Positions 25,206-34,237 of a stretch of 41,739 nt of DNA are shown piece by piece. A program made the position numbers and the translations under genes. The notes beneath the pieces are model-generated. The model was not told the DNA's origin. It saw only the letters and a program-made list of their open reading frames with translations, and made no database searches. Position 1 is the first letter of the stretch; every line of letters starts with the position of its first letter. The DNA comes from Metabacillus lacus (GTDB lineage: Bacteria > Bacillota > Bacilli > Bacillales > Bacillaceae): the NCBI RefSeq assembly GCF_009674805.1, contig NZ_WKKI01000037.1:1-41739 (forward strand), in the 5' to 3' direction.

Positions 25206-26480
25206 TTATACAGTAAATTGCTCAGCCTCGGTTGAGCCTTTCAATGCCGTAGTCGATGATGTTCCACCTGTGATAACCTGTGAAACTTCATCAAAATAGC
25301 CAGTACCCACCTCGCGCTGATGGCGTGTAGCTGTGTAGCCGTATTCCTCACTGGAAAACTCAGCCTGCTGGAGTTCTGAGTAGGCAGCCATTCCACGGTC
25401 TCTATATTTCCTGGCAAGCTCAAACATACTGTGATTTAAGGAATGAAAGCCCGCCAGTGTAACAAATTGAAACTTGTAACCCATTTTAGCAATTTCTTTC
25501 TGAAAAGATGCGATGGTATTTTCATCAAGCTTCTTTTTCCAGTTAAAGGATGGAGAACAGTTGTAAGCCAAAAGCTTGCCCGGAAACTTTTCGTGTATCG
25601 CGGAGGCGAATCTTCTTGCCTGCTCCAAATCAGGTTCACTTGTTTCACACCAGACAAGGTCCGCATAAGGAGCATAAGAAAGCCCTCGTGCAATCGCCTG
25701 ATCCAAGCCGGATTTTGTCCGGTAAAATCCTTCCGGAGTTCTTTCCCCTGTAATAAAAGTCCGGTCTGCCGGATCAATATCGCTGGTGATTAAGTCCGCA
25801 GCATCAGCATCGGTTCTGGCAATGATTAGTGTGGGCACACCCAAGACATCAGCAGCCAGGCGGGCGGAAATAAGATTTTTCACGGCAGTTTGAGTCGGCA
25901 GCAGCACTTTTCCTCCTAGATGACCGCACTTTTTTTCTGAAGACAGCTGATCCTCGAAATGAACCGCGGCAGCTCCGGATTCTATCATGCTCTTCATTAG
26001 CTCGAATACATTCAGCTGACCGCCGAACCCTGCTTCCGCATCGGCAATGATTGGTGCAAACCAGTCTATGTCTCCGCTTTGCTCCATATGCTGAATTTGA
26101 TCCGCGCGCTGCAGTGCCTGATTAATCCGCTTTACTACATGGGGGACACTGTTTGCCGGATACAGACTTTGATCCGGATACATATTTCCTGACAGATTTG
26201 CATCTGCTGCTACCTGCCAGCCGCTCAGGTAGATAGCCTTTAAACCTGCTTTTACCTGCTGTACAGCCTGATTTCCTGTTAAAGCACCAAGCGCATGAAT
26301 ATATGCTTCATTGTGCAAAAGATTCCAGAGCTTTTCTGCCCCTCTTGCGGCAAGGGTATATTCAATGTCGATCGAGCCTCTCAGCTTTAATACCTCTTCT
26401 GCAGCGTAAGGGCGCTGTATTCCCTTCCACCTTTCATTCATTTCCCAGTTTTCCTGCAAATCCGCTAATCTTTGATCCAT
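25206..26480 (-). CDS. aceA: Isocitrate lyase
   Basis: The product is 424 residues. It cleaves isocitrate to glyoxylate and succinate, the first step of the glyoxylate bypass, which allows growth on acetate or fatty acids. The catalytic loop K183-K184-C185-G186-H187 is intact. Other family blocks are [41 protein letters not shown] and YNCSPSFNW. The ATG at 26480 follows GGGAGG by 8 nt. It lies 19 nt behind aceB, so the two form an operon. B. subtilis 168 lacks this bypass, so this pair is an insertion relative to that map. Confidence 0.95.
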   Translation of the reverse strand: MDQRLADLQENWEMNERWKGIQRPYAAEEVLKLRGSIDIEYTLAARGAEKLWNLLHNEAYIHALGALTGNQAVQQVKAGLKAIYLSGWQVAADANLSGNMYPDQSLYPANSVPHVVKRINQALQRADQIQHMEQSGDIDWFAPIIADAEAGFGGQLNVFELMKSMIESGAAAVHFEDQLSSEKKCGHLGGKVLLPTQTAVKNLISARLAADVLGVPTLIIARTDADAADLITSDIDPADRTFITGERTPEGFYRTKSGLDQAIARGLSYAPYADLVWCETSEPDLEQARRFASAIHEKFPGKLLAYNCSPSFNWKKKLDENTIASFQKEIAKMGYKFQFVTLAGFHSLNHSMFELARKYRDRGMAAYSELQQAEFSSEEYGYTATRHQREVGTGYFDEVSQVITGGTSSTTALKGSTEAEQFTV

Positions 26481-26499
26481 CGTTCATTCCTCCCATTTT

Positions 26500-28089
26500 T
26501 TATAAATATTCGTAGCACTCCAACGTTAAAAATTCCGGAAAATTGTCATCCTCGACAAGCTTTTGAAAAAGAGCTGCCGCTTGTTCATACCGCCCCTTCT
26601 CGTATGCTTCTGTTCCCAGCTCCCTCTGCAGGTTCCTCAGCTCCTCCTCCTGCAAAGTTTCGTAGAGACTCCTGGTAACTTTGCGTCCGTCTTCCAGCAC
26701 CCCTTTTTCATGGCGAATCCACTGCCAGAGCTGAGCCCGGGATATTTCGGCGGTTGCAGCATCCTCCATCAAATGATGAATGGGAGCTGCCCCTCTGCCT
26801 GAAAGCCAGGATGCAATATACCGGATTCCTACATCAATGTTGGTTCTTACACCGCCTTCTGTAATCGAGCCGTTTGGCACGATTAGCAGATCTTCCGCTG
26901 TGACTGATACGTCTTCTCTTTTTCTATGAATCTGGTTATCCTTCTGGATATACTGTTGAAATACATCCAGCGCTTCCTTCACCAAATCTGGATGAGCAAC
27001 CCAGGTTCCGTCATGTCCGTCTCTTGCCTCCCTTTCCTTGTCAGCTCTCACTTTGGCAAATGCTTTTTTGTTTTTCTCCTCATCATGCTTGACTGGTATC
27101 TGGGCAGCCATTCCGCCGATACTGTGTGCATTTCTGCGATGGCAGGTTGAAATAGCCAGCAATGAATACGCTCTCATAAAAGGAACAGTCATAGTGACCT
27201 GTGCACGATCAGGGAGGATAATGTCTTGATGATTACGCAGCTTCTTCAGATAGCTGAAAATATAATCCCATCTTCCGCAGTTCAAGCCTGCAGAGTGTTC
27301 TCTTAATTCGTACAGTATTTCGTCCATTTCAAAAGCAGCGGGCAGTGTTTCAATCAGGACTGTAGCTTTGATGGTGCCGGGTCGAAGGGACAATTTTTCT
27401 TCAGCAAAGCAGAAAATCTGATTCCACAACCTTGCTTCCAGATGACTTTCGAGTTTAGGAAGATAAAAATAAGGTCCGCTTCCCTTTTTCACGAGGGTAT
27501 GGGCGTTATGAAAAAGATAAAGGCCGAAATCGAACAAGCTTGCACCAAGTCTTTTACCATCTAGGAGAACGTGTTTTTCCTCGAGATGCCATCCCCTTGG
27601 ACGTACTTTCAAAACAGCGGTGTTTTCTTTCAGTACGTATTTTTTTCCGCTGCTGTTTTCAAAGGAAATTGTTCCTTCTACAGCATCCTTTAAGTTGATT
27701 TGGCCATTCATGATGTTTTCCCATGTAGGAGATGTAGCATCCTCAAAGTCGGCCATAAAAATCTTGGCACCTGAGTTGAGCGCATTGATAACCATCTTTC
27801 TGTCAACAGGGCCGGTAATCTCCACTCGGCGGTCCCTTAAATCCTCCGGTATTTCCGCAATGCTCCAGTCTCCCTGCCGGATATGCTCTGTTTCCGGCAA
27901 AAAACCCGGGAGGAAGCCGTCATGAAAGCTTTCCTGTCTCTCCTTCCGTTTGTTCAGCAGGTTTTCCCGTTTCTCACCAAATGTTTGCTGAAGACTAATT
28001 ACAAATTGCAGTGCATCCGGGGTTAATATTTCCCTGTCTGCTTCCCTCAGTTTTTTTGAAAACTGAAGGCCTGGTACAGAAACAGCCAT
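26500..28089 (-). CDS. aceB: Malate synthase A
   Basis: The product is 529 residues, the length of the form A enzyme. It condenses glyoxylate with acetyl-CoA to malate and completes the bypass with aceA. Visible signatures are [74 protein letters not shown], and the C-terminal [17 protein letters not shown]. The ATG at 28089 follows AAAGGAGG by 8 nt. It is first in the operon; a paired 12-bp direct repeat lies 23-66 bp upstream. The nearby acyl-CoA ligase and enoyl-CoA hydratase would supply acetyl-CoA for this route. Confidence 0.95.
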   Translation of the reverse strand: MAVSVPGLQFSKKLREADREILTPDALQFVISLQQTFGEKRENLLNKRKERQESFHDGFLPGFLPETEHIRQGDWSIAEIPEDLRDRRVEITGPVDRKMVINALNSGAKIFMADFEDATSPTWENIMNGQINLKDAVEGTISFENSSGKKYVLKENTAVLKVRPRGWHLEEKHVLLDGKRLGASLFDFGLYLFHNAHTLVKKGSGPYFYLPKLESHLEARLWNQIFCFAEEKLSLRPGTIKATVLIETLPAAFEMDEILYELREHSAGLNCGRWDYIFSYLKKLRNHQDIILPDRAQVTMTVPFMRAYSLLAISTCHRRNAHSIGGMAAQIPVKHDEEKNKKAFAKVRADKEREARDGHDGTWVAHPDLVKEALDVFQQYIQKDNQIHRKREDVSVTAEDLLIVPNGSITEGGVRTNIDVGIRYIASWLSGRGAAPIHHLMEDAATAEISRAQLWQWIRHEKGVLEDGRKVTRSLYETLQEEELRNLQRELGTEAYEKGRYEQAAALFQKLVEDDNFPEFLTLECYEYL

Positions 28090-28460
28090 AGAAATTTCCT
28101 CCTTTGAAATTGTTATAATACAGTTACTATAATTTAATACTAATATATAACAGTTTGAAGTAAAAGTGAATCTTTTTTTGAATATTTTCTGAAAAATAAA
28201 TTTCCTTCTTCTTTTTAGGTGCTTTTCCTATGCAAAAAAAACAATTTCTCATATTTATATCAAAAGGCTGTTTTCTTAAGATGTATTGAAAAAGAAGGTT
28301 GAATTGGGGTTCTTTCTTTCTGGAGTCAGAAGAATATTGGGTTCGCAGAGACCGGTGAGGCGGCGCTCAACGGACCGGCCGCTTATTGAACTTCTTATCT
28401 TACTTAAGTAACACAGCAACAAATGGTTGAGGAAACAGCTCAAAAAAAGAGGGTGAAGAG
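28090..28460. promoter_or_regulatory. Divergent intergenic region between aceB and the PAP2-like gene
   Basis: About 370 bp carries the promoters of aceBA (minus) and the PAP2/haloperoxidase-like gene (plus). The aceB side is AT-rich and holds a direct repeat with TATAATACAGTT at 28114-28125 and TATATAACAGTT at 28144-28155, spaced 30 bp. Around 28336-28388 there is a GC-rich patch with the palindromic half-sites CCGGT / ACCGG. I found no CcpA cre site and no convincing ORF. Confidence 0.4.
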
Positions 28461-29363
28461 ATGAAAAAGAGAAATTATCCATTATGGACGGAACTTCCTT
28501 ATGCAGGAGAAAAACAACCGCCAAGAAAAGCAGTAGAGCCTGATGCAGGAAAATGGCGCACTTATTTTATTCAGCATGACGGATACGGAGGCTTTAAGAC
28601 CCTTCAAGGCCGCCCCATCAAACTTGATATAACCGATCCCAACAGAATTGACTGGTATCAGCAGTTAAAACAGGTGCAGCAGTCGCTGGCTTCACTAACT
28701 GAAAAGAAAATTACCATTGCCCGCTACTGGTCTGCAGGTCCGCCAACAAAACAATGGACACCAATTGCAGACAGGCTGATTGACACATACAGTGTGGAAG
28801 CACCACGGGCAGCCAGAATACTCGCGGCTCTTCATGCGGGCATTAATGACGCCATGGTTGCCACCTGGGCGGTCAAGTTTCAATACCTTGTTCCCCGGCC
28901 AAATCAGCTTGATCCTCACTTAGCTACGGTTGTTTGCACACCAAAGCATCCGTCTTATGTTTCGGGCCATTCTTCAGTTTCCGGTGCAGCGGAAGTGATA
29001 TTGGGCTATTTTTTTCCGGGAGAAAAAAACAGGCTGAGGCAGCTCGCTGAAGAGGATGCTGTTTCCAGACTTTATGCAGGCGTTCACTATCCCGCAGACA
29101 ATCAGGAAGGCCTAAAGCTTGGCAGACAAATAGGAAGAATTGTCATAAGTGAGTTAAAGAAAGACAAAACCTATCTGGGCCAAACTGACATTCCTTATAG
29201 AGAAAACCGAAGAGCACAGCTGCTCCCTCCTCCATATGAACAGGCTATTCCTTTTGATTTTGATACATCATGTGACTCTCTGCTCCTGGATTTATCTCCC
29301 GGAAAAAGCAACAGAAACAATTATGCACCAAAGCCAAGATTGTATAATTCCCGAAAAAGCTAG
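28461..29363 (+). CDS. PAP2 / vanadium-haloperoxidase-like phosphoesterase
   Basis: The product is 300 residues. The full acid-phosphatase/vanadium haloperoxidase signature is present: K139-x6-R146-P147, S168-G169-H170 in PSYVSGHSS, and S202-R203-x5-H209-x3-D213. These residues bind phosphate or vanadate. There is no signal peptide and no membrane segment, unlike lipid phosphatases of the PAP2 family. The soluble form and length fit the vanadium-dependent haloperoxidase-like group. Substrate and true activity cannot be told from sequence. The ATG at 28461 follows AGAGGGTG. A strong terminator follows at 29411, so it is monocistronic. Confidence 0.8.
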   Translation: MKKRNYPLWTELPYAGEKQPPRKAVEPDAGKWRTYFIQHDGYGGFKTLQGRPIKLDITDPNRIDWYQQLKQVQQSLASLTEKKITIARYWSAGPPTKQWTPIADRLIDTYSVEAPRAARILAALHAGINDAMVATWAVKFQYLVPRPNQLDPHLATVVCTPKHPSYVSGHSSVSGAAEVILGYFFPGEKNRLRQLAEEDAVSRLYAGVHYPADNQEGLKLGRQIGRIVISELKKDKTYLGQTDIPYRENRRAQLLPPPYEQAIPFDFDTSCDSLLLDLSPGKSNRNNYAPKPRLYNSRKS

Positions 29364-29410
29364 GGCTGCGGCAAGGTATAAGCTTCAGATAGAAGAATTT
29401 TAAAGAAGTA

Positions 29411-29452
29411 ACCACATGGAATTTCTTTTCAGAAATTTCATGTGGTTTTTAT
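29411..29452 (+). terminator. Terminator after the PAP2-like gene
   Basis: A 16-bp stem with one mismatch (29411-29426 with 29431-29446) and a 4-base loop is followed by TTTTATT. It lies 48 nt after the stop. Confidence 0.8.
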
Positions 29453-29582
29453 TGTTTAAAGAGTTTTCAGATGTTATGTTTAGGGATATTACAAAATGTG
29501 GCAGTAGTTTAGAATTCATGAAGTTTCTCTTCTTAGCAATTGGGGTTAGTGAATTTCACATGCAGAATAAAGGAGGAATAAC

Positions 29583-30089
29583 ATGCTAGGCTTACCAAAA
29601 GGAGAGGTCTTCCTAGTTCCTTGGTCAAAAGCGTGGAATAAAGAGTTTTTATTAGAGAAAGAAAAAATACAAGATTTAATGAATGAATACGTATTGAATA
29701 TTCATCACATTGGAAGTACGTCCATAGAACACTTATGTGCAAAACCGGTTATTGATATAGCAATAGAAGTCAGGGATTTTAATGATGGAGAAAAAGCATC
29801 ACTATTTTTAGAGAAGCTGGGCTATTTTTATCATGGGACAAACATTTTACCAGAAAGACATTATTTTAGTAAGGGTGAACCAAGAACCCATCAAATCCAC
29901 TTGTACCAATATGGAAATAAATATTTACTTGAACAGATAAGGTTTAGAAATTATCTAAGAAATCATCGTGAAGCAAGAATTGAATATGAACAGCTTAAAA
30001 TCAGGTTAGCAAAATTATATAAAACTGATAAACATACATACGCAGAAGAAAAGACTAGTCTTGTTCAGTCCATTTTAGAGAAGGTTTAA
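29583..30089 (+). CDS. GrpB family protein (UPF0157)
   Basis: The product is 168 residues. It shows the GrpB pattern: VPWSKAWNKEF, IHHIGSTSIEHLCAKPVIDI (a nucleotidyltransferase-like GS...D.D motif), then THQIHLYQYGN and FRNYLRNHREARIEYEQLK. Members are linked to the nucleotidyltransferase fold, but their substrates are not established. The ATG at 29583 has a strong AAAGGAGG. The gene and the next one are visibly richer in A/T than their neighbours, which suggests later acquisition. About 50 nt separate it from the VOC gene, with which it probably shares a transcript. Confidence 0.83.
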   Translation: MLGLPKGEVFLVPWSKAWNKEFLLEKEKIQDLMNEYVLNIHHIGSTSIEHLCAKPVIDIAIEVRDFNDGEKASLFLEKLGYFYHGTNILPERHYFSKGEPRTHQIHLYQYGNKYLLEQIRFRNYLRNHREARIEYEQLKIRLAKLYKTDKHTYAEEKTSLVQSILEKV

Positions 30090-30139
30090 GGATTTCTTTA
30101 GTACACAATGTGGAAAACTGCAAAGGAGAGGATGATGTT

Positions 30140-30757
30140 ATGTTATTTCATTATCATATTTGGACACCACATGTTGAAAAAACTGAACAATTTTATAAGG
30201 ATCAGGGTTTTCGCATATCTCAGCGGATTGGAAGATATGAAGGAGAGTTTCAAGAGTTTTCTCCTCCTTTAACCTGGGATGACTTCCGGGATAGAAATAT
30301 TCTTTTTCGTATTATTGAAGCGAGAAAAGGAACTATAAATATCACTTTCGGCTATGGGAAAAGAACAATGTTTGATCATATTGGTTTTCTAGTTGCTCCT
30401 AAAGAACTAGAGCAAGTATGCGAAAATGCCATGAAGCTCAGTTGGAAAGTTCAAAAGAATGAACGCAGAACCTTCATAGAAACTCCCTATTCATTTAAAA
30501 TTGAGCTTCAAACAAATACGGATGTGATTGATTCGTTAAACAGCAGGATTAGGATAGAAGATTTGACGTTGGAAATTCAAAAAGCAGGGTTAGAAAGTGA
30601 TCTTTTAAGTTTGTTTGGAAGCTATAAGCATAGAGTTCATTCGGAGATTGGAAATGTTGTAACAGTTAAAAAAGTAGTAATGAATAATTTGGCATCTTCA
30701 CCCGTTGTTGATCCTAATGGCGTTAAAATAATCCATAAAGAAGCACCGAGTTTGTGA
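30140..30757 (+). CDS. VOC (glyoxalase-like) superfamily protein, function unknown
   Basis: The product is 205 residues. The opening, FHYHIWTPHVEKTEQFYKDQGF, is typical of VOC-fold (glyoxalase/dioxygenase-like) proteins, with a second half-repeat starting FDHIGFLVAPKELEQVCENAM. A possible metal site would use His4 or His6 of the first strand, His107 or so of the second, and a Glu, but I cannot place all ligands. No specific enzyme is recognised. The ATG at 30140 follows AAAGGAGAGG; an ATG 9 nt earlier lies too close to it. Base composition is AT-rich, like the GrpB gene. A 13-bp hairpin overlaps the stop. Confidence 0.65.
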   Translation: MLFHYHIWTPHVEKTEQFYKDQGFRISQRIGRYEGEFQEFSPPLTWDDFRDRNILFRIIEARKGTINITFGYGKRTMFDHIGFLVAPKELEQVCENAMKLSWKVQKNERRTFIETPYSFKIELQTNTDVIDSLNSRIRIEDLTLEIQKAGLESDLLSLFGSYKHRVHSEIGNVVTVKKVVMNNLASSPVVDPNGVKIIHKEAPSL

Positions 30758-30775
30758 GTGCCAACTCGGTGCTTC
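30740..30775 (+). terminator. Hairpin over the 3' end of the VOC gene
   Basis: A perfect 13-bp stem (30740-30752 with 30763-30775) includes the last codons and flanks the stop. There is no U-run, so termination would be partial, or it may protect the 3' end of the mRNA. Confidence 0.5.
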
Positions 30776-30783
30776 AAGATACC

Positions 30784-30825
30784 GGGACAAGGGACCCGTC
30801 CCTTTGTCCCACGTCCCTTTGTCCC
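30784..30825. repeat. GGGACAAGGGAC hairpin with tandem GTCCCTTTGTCCC
   Basis: GGGACAAGGGAC (30784-30795) forms a stem with GTCCCTTTGTCCC (30798-30810), and the latter is repeated at 30813-30825. The unit sits between convergent genes and directly abuts the stop of the GNAT gene (30827). I recall similar GGGACAAAGGGAC units as scattered intergenic repeats in Bacillus-type genomes. It may double as a terminator. Confidence 0.6.
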
Positions 30826-30826
30826 A

Positions 30827-31672
30827 CTACAGGAAGTGGATCAGAACAGAGTCCCCCACAGGTTTAAAGCCGATATCCATGTATATTTTGTTAGAGGTAG
30901 GGTTGCTTAGGTCCGTGTAGAGGCTTGCCGTTTTATAGCCCTTGTTCAGCATAGATTTTGTCAGAGCAGCAACACAGTTGGAGGCATAGCCCCTTCCCCT
31001 CAGCTCTCTTGGCGTAAATACGAAATTGATATTCATATTGTTCCTGGTCGGCCTCGTTGCGTTTGCCATTGCCACAATTCTTCCCTCTGCTGCCCAGCCG
31101 TAAAGGCCTCCCTGGCCGTACAGTTCCCTGCATTTGTTTTTTGCTTCACTCCGGGTCAGGGGCTGCAGCGTATCTTCACAAAAATCATAAACAGCATTCT
31201 CGATAAATAGAAGGTCCTGCAGCGTCAATTTTCTAAACTCTCCACTTTCATCTGGCTGCTTTTTGAGTTCTCTCAATTCATAGATTCGCTGATTCATCAC
31301 GATTCTGTATTGATAATTTTTTTGTTTAGCCACTTCGGCAGCAATTCGAATGGTTATGTCCCTTTCACCTACAAAACCATGAATATCAGAACACTCATGA
31401 ATCAGCGTTGAAGCGATCACTTCAATTTCTCCATATGAAACAGGCTCAGCAGCAGACACGATGATCTGCTGCGGCTCTGTCTGAAACAAGATCAGCTGAA
31501 TTGTTTCCTTTTTTTGAAAAACACCCATGAGAAGCGGGCAAGAACTTCCCTGTTTGCCAGAAGCAGCAAGCAGCCCCAAAAGCAGATTATGAAAGGCTTC
31601 ATTCTTTTCGAGGCAAGGCACCGTGTCCCTTGAAAAAGACTGAATATCTTGATATTGCCTATAATGAAGCAT
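30827..31672 (-). CDS. GNAT family N-acetyltransferase
   Basis: The product is 281 residues. The N-terminal ~130 residues are a less conserved domain. The C-terminal GNAT domain (about 140-280) contains the acetyl-CoA loop FTPRELRGRGYASNCVAALT and the late NPTSNKIYMDIGFKPVGD. It transfers an acetyl group to an unknown amine. The ATG at 31672 is chosen because GAAGGTGG lies 5 nt upstream; a longer frame upstream has no ribosome site and a cysteine/lysine-rich unlikely N-terminus. It ends beside the GGGAC repeat and is about 100 nt downstream of the M48 protease gene. Confidence 0.82.
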   Translation of the reverse strand: MLHYRQYQDIQSFSRDTVPCLEKNEAFHNLLLGLLAASGKQGSSCPLLMGVFQKKETIQLILFQTEPQQIIVSAAEPVSYGEIEVIASTLIHECSDIHGFVGERDITIRIAAEVAKQKNYQYRIVMNQRIYELRELKKQPDESGEFRKLTLQDLLFIENAVYDFCEDTLQPLTRSEAKNKCRELYGQGGLYGWAAEGRIVAMANATRPTRNNMNINFVFTPRELRGRGYASNCVAALTKSMLNKGYKTASLYTDLSNPTSNKIYMDIGFKPVGDSVLIHFL

Positions 31673-31773
31673 GACTGCCACCTTCTTCCTTACCTTACAT
31701 ATTCGGCAGCATACTTGAAAACCCTTGTTTATGGAGAATGACCACTTAACTGAATACATTTTCCCAAGCTGAT

Positions 31774-33054
31774 TTAATCCTGTGATTCCTTAAGCTGCTC
31801 TTCTGCATGATATTCTTCCAGATACAGAATTCTCTCAAGAATAGTGGGATGGCTGTACCTGAACAGCTTAATTAGAAACGGCGGATGAACCTGGCTTAAT
31901 CCTGCCTTTGACAGCTCCTGAAAGGAAGAGACTGCAGCTTCCTTGTTATTTGTCAGCTGTATGGCATACATATCAGCGCTTTTCTCCTGATATCTTGAAA
32001 CCGTATTCGTCAGTGGATCTGACGCAAATGTCAGGGCGCCGATCAAGATAAGAATAAGAGGCAGTGCAGCAATTTGTTTTTTTGAATCAATTTTTAATAT
32101 ACTCCCCCAGTTCCGGATTACCGCACTGGAGAGCTTGTCAATGGCATAAAGGCCTGCAAGCGTTAGGAGCAGATAGCCCGCTATGCCGACATAAATATGC
32201 TTCATGACATAATGTCCCATTTCATGGGCCATGATAAACAGTATTTCATCTTCCTTCAATCTGTTTAACGTGGTATCCCACAAGACAATTCTGCTGTTGG
32301 ATCCGATTCCTGTTACATAGGCGTTTAAAGCATTTGTTTTTTCAGACATGTTCACTTCATATACATGTTCGGCAGGTATATCAGCTTTATCGGCAAGAGC
32401 CAGAATTTTCTCTTCCAATTCTTTATTTTCCAGCGGGTAAAAATCATTGTAAAGCGGGTCAATGACAACCGGCTGGATAAACATGAGGAACAGAGAAAAA
32501 GGAATGGATAGAGTCCAGGCAATCAGCCACCATCTTTTCTGATATTTTCGTATCAGCCAGAACAACACAGAAACCAGCAGGGCCATTAAAAGAAAATTAA
32601 CCCAGAAATCAATCACTTGATCCTTCATCCAGCCTGTGGTGCTTTGGGTGGTAATCTGGTAAGACAGAGAAATCCGGTAGTTTATCCACTCCACCGGCAA
32701 AACACATACCGTCACAATGAGTGACAGCCAAAAAAGGTAAATGGATGTTTTCAAAAAATCAGGTTTTGCAATAGAATCTGACCATTGCTCCATCTTTCTG
32801 GACAATCCTGTTAGGAGAACATTAAGCAGAATAAACCATTCATAAGGAACGGTTATAAAATACATAAAGTTCCGGAGCCGGGAATACTCTCCCGACAGCA
32901 AAAGCTCCCTGCTGTTCATAAATGTACCCGGATCGGCTGAGGTTCCTTTGAATTGCTCAGGAATACTATCCGGTCCGCCCATATAAATATACCAGTAAAC
33001 GAAGAGGCCGTATAAAAAGTATCCTAGTACTGCCCCTGTAAGCCATTTGCGCAT
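31774..33054 (-). CDS. yhfN: M48 family zinc metalloprotease (Ste24-like)
   Basis: The product is 426 residues, the length of B. subtilis YhfN. It has several membrane segments (first near residues 5-22, others near 70-95, 105-125, 150-170 and 180-200). The zinc motif H277-E278-x-x-H281 (FIMAHEMGHYV) is followed by the third ligand Glu in RYQEKSADMYAIQ. It resembles CAAX protease 1/HtpX proteases, which act in membrane protein quality control. The ATG at 33054 follows GGGGGGA by about 10 nt. Upstream is the azlD end (about 130 nt away), so it probably has its own promoter. Confidence 0.88.
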   Translation of the reverse strand: MRKWLTGAVLGYFLYGLFVYWYIYMGGPDSIPEQFKGTSADPGTFMNSRELLLSGEYSRLRNFMYFITVPYEWFILLNVLLTGLSRKMEQWSDSIAKPDFLKTSIYLFWLSLIVTVCVLPVEWINYRISLSYQITTQSTTGWMKDQVIDFWVNFLLMALLVSVLFWLIRKYQKRWWLIAWTLSIPFSLFLMFIQPVVIDPLYNDFYPLENKELEEKILALADKADIPAEHVYEVNMSEKTNALNAYVTGIGSNSRIVLWDTTLNRLKEDEILFIMAHEMGHYVMKHIYVGIAGYLLLTLAGLYAIDKLSSAVIRNWGSILKIDSKKQIAALPLILILIGALTFASDPLTNTVSRYQEKSADMYAIQLTNNKEAAVSSFQELSKAGLSQVHPPFLIKLFRYSHPTILERILYLEEYHAEEQLKESQD

Positions 33055-33188
33055 GCCATGCTGTCCCCCCTGAACAAGCTGTTTCTATAAGTTTAATAAA
33101 CAGGGACAAGAGTTAGAACCTGCTCTCTGAAATTACCTGAACTTCTTATGTTATTGTGCAGCATCCCTTCCAAAATTAGTCACTGTTC

Positions 33189-33506
33189 TTAAAACAAGCC
33201 CTGAAAAAACTGGCTGTAAATCATGAGTGCAGCAATCGAGCTGAGCACGACAAAAATAACGTTTGCACCCAGGTAGGCAGCGGTGAAAGCAGCAGCTGCT
33301 CCTACAATTCCGAACATGGGATCAGCATTGATGAGAAAGATGCCCGGGACAATTAAAGCACCCAGAGTTGCATAAGGAACATTTTTTAATATATTCTGCA
33401 GGAATTCCGGCAGCTGAATGCTGCTTAGTGCAACTAGCGGAATCATACGCGGAAGATAGGTTACGACTGCCATTCCGACAATCATGAGAAGAATGGAATT
33501 ATTCAT
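33189..33506 (-). CDS. azlD: Branched-chain amino acid exporter small subunit AzlD
   Basis: The product is 105 residues with about four membrane segments and the AzlD hallmark TYLPRMIPLVALSSIQLPEFLQNILKNVPYATLGALIVPGI. With AzlC it forms a branched-chain amino acid exporter; loss of regulation gives 4-azaleucine resistance in B. subtilis. The ATG at 33506 is preferred (GGAGG 8 nt upstream) and gives an 8-nt overlap with azlC. A longer frame begins inside azlC without support. Confidence 0.88.
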   Translation of the reverse strand: MNNSILLMIVGMAVVTYLPRMIPLVALSSIQLPEFLQNILKNVPYATLGALIVPGIFLINADPMFGIVGAAAAFTAAYLGANVIFVVLSSIAALMIYSQFFQGLF

Positions 33507-34224
33507 GATGACTTCCTCCCTTTTTTCTCCAGTACTGAACTGCTTCAATCAAAACGGACGCAGCCACCGTGGAGACAATAATAGACCAGCCTGCCGGGAG
33601 CATGGCTGAAAAAGTAAATATGGAATTTAACACCGCTGCCAAAGACGCCAGCAATACCACTTTCCGATGTTTTTTCAAAGAAGGTACAAGAAGTCCAATA
33701 AACATGGCATAAAGAGCAATTCCCATGCTCTCTTGTACAGAGACCGGCAAGATATCTCCTACGGCATAGCCTGCAGCAGAATTGACAACCCAGCTGCCAT
33801 AAGAAATCAGGACAAGCCCGAACATGTAGCCTGCATTAACCGTTCCTTCCTTTGTGGAAGCTACAGAAAATGTCTCATCTGTTAAGCCGAAAGAATACAC
33901 TGCCTTTTTCCATACCGGATCATTTTCTGCTTTTTCACTAAGTGATGCAGACATGAGAAAGTGGCGGAGATTTAAAATGAACGTTGTTAAGATAATTTCA
34001 AAAAGACCGGTATAGGCGGCCAGCAGACTCAGGGATATGTATTGTGCTGCTCCGGCAAATACCAGGATGCTCATCAATGTGGTTTCGCCAATTGATAAGC
34101 CTGTACTTTTAGCCAGAATTCCGAATGTCAGGGCAATCGGCATATAACCTACGGCAATGCTGATTCCCGCCTGCATACCGTTAAGAAAGTCAGATTGTTT
34201 TTTTACAAGTACTGATGTAGACAT
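33499..34224 (-). CDS. azlC: Branched-chain amino acid exporter large subunit AzlC
   Basis: The product is 241 residues with about seven membrane helices. Family blocks are SIAVGYMPIALTFGILAKSTGLS, MSILVFAGAAQYISLSLLAAY, LNLRHFLMSASL and GLTDETFSVAS. It is the permease core of the AzlCD exporter. The ATG at 34224 follows AGGAGG by 9 nt. It lies 13 nt behind the XRE-cupin gene, so the order regulator-azlC-azlD makes an operon. This differs from B. subtilis, where the Lrp-type AzlB is the local regulator. Confidence 0.9.
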   Translation of the reverse strand: MSTSVLVKKQSDFLNGMQAGISIAVGYMPIALTFGILAKSTGLSIGETTLMSILVFAGAAQYISLSLLAAYTGLFEIILTTFILNLRHFLMSASLSEKAENDPVWKKAVYSFGLTDETFSVASTKEGTVNAGYMFGLVLISYGSWVVNSAAGYAVGDILPVSVQESMGIALYAMFIGLLVPSLKKHRKVVLLASLAAVLNSIFTFSAMLPAGWSIIVSTVAASVLIEAVQYWRKKGGSHHE

Positions 34225-34237
34225 AACCTCTAGCCTC

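Noticed and set aside
28276-28524. Minus-strand ORF of 82 codons before the PAP2-like gene
   Set aside because: It covers the promoter and start of that gene, has no ribosome binding site and no recognisable domain.
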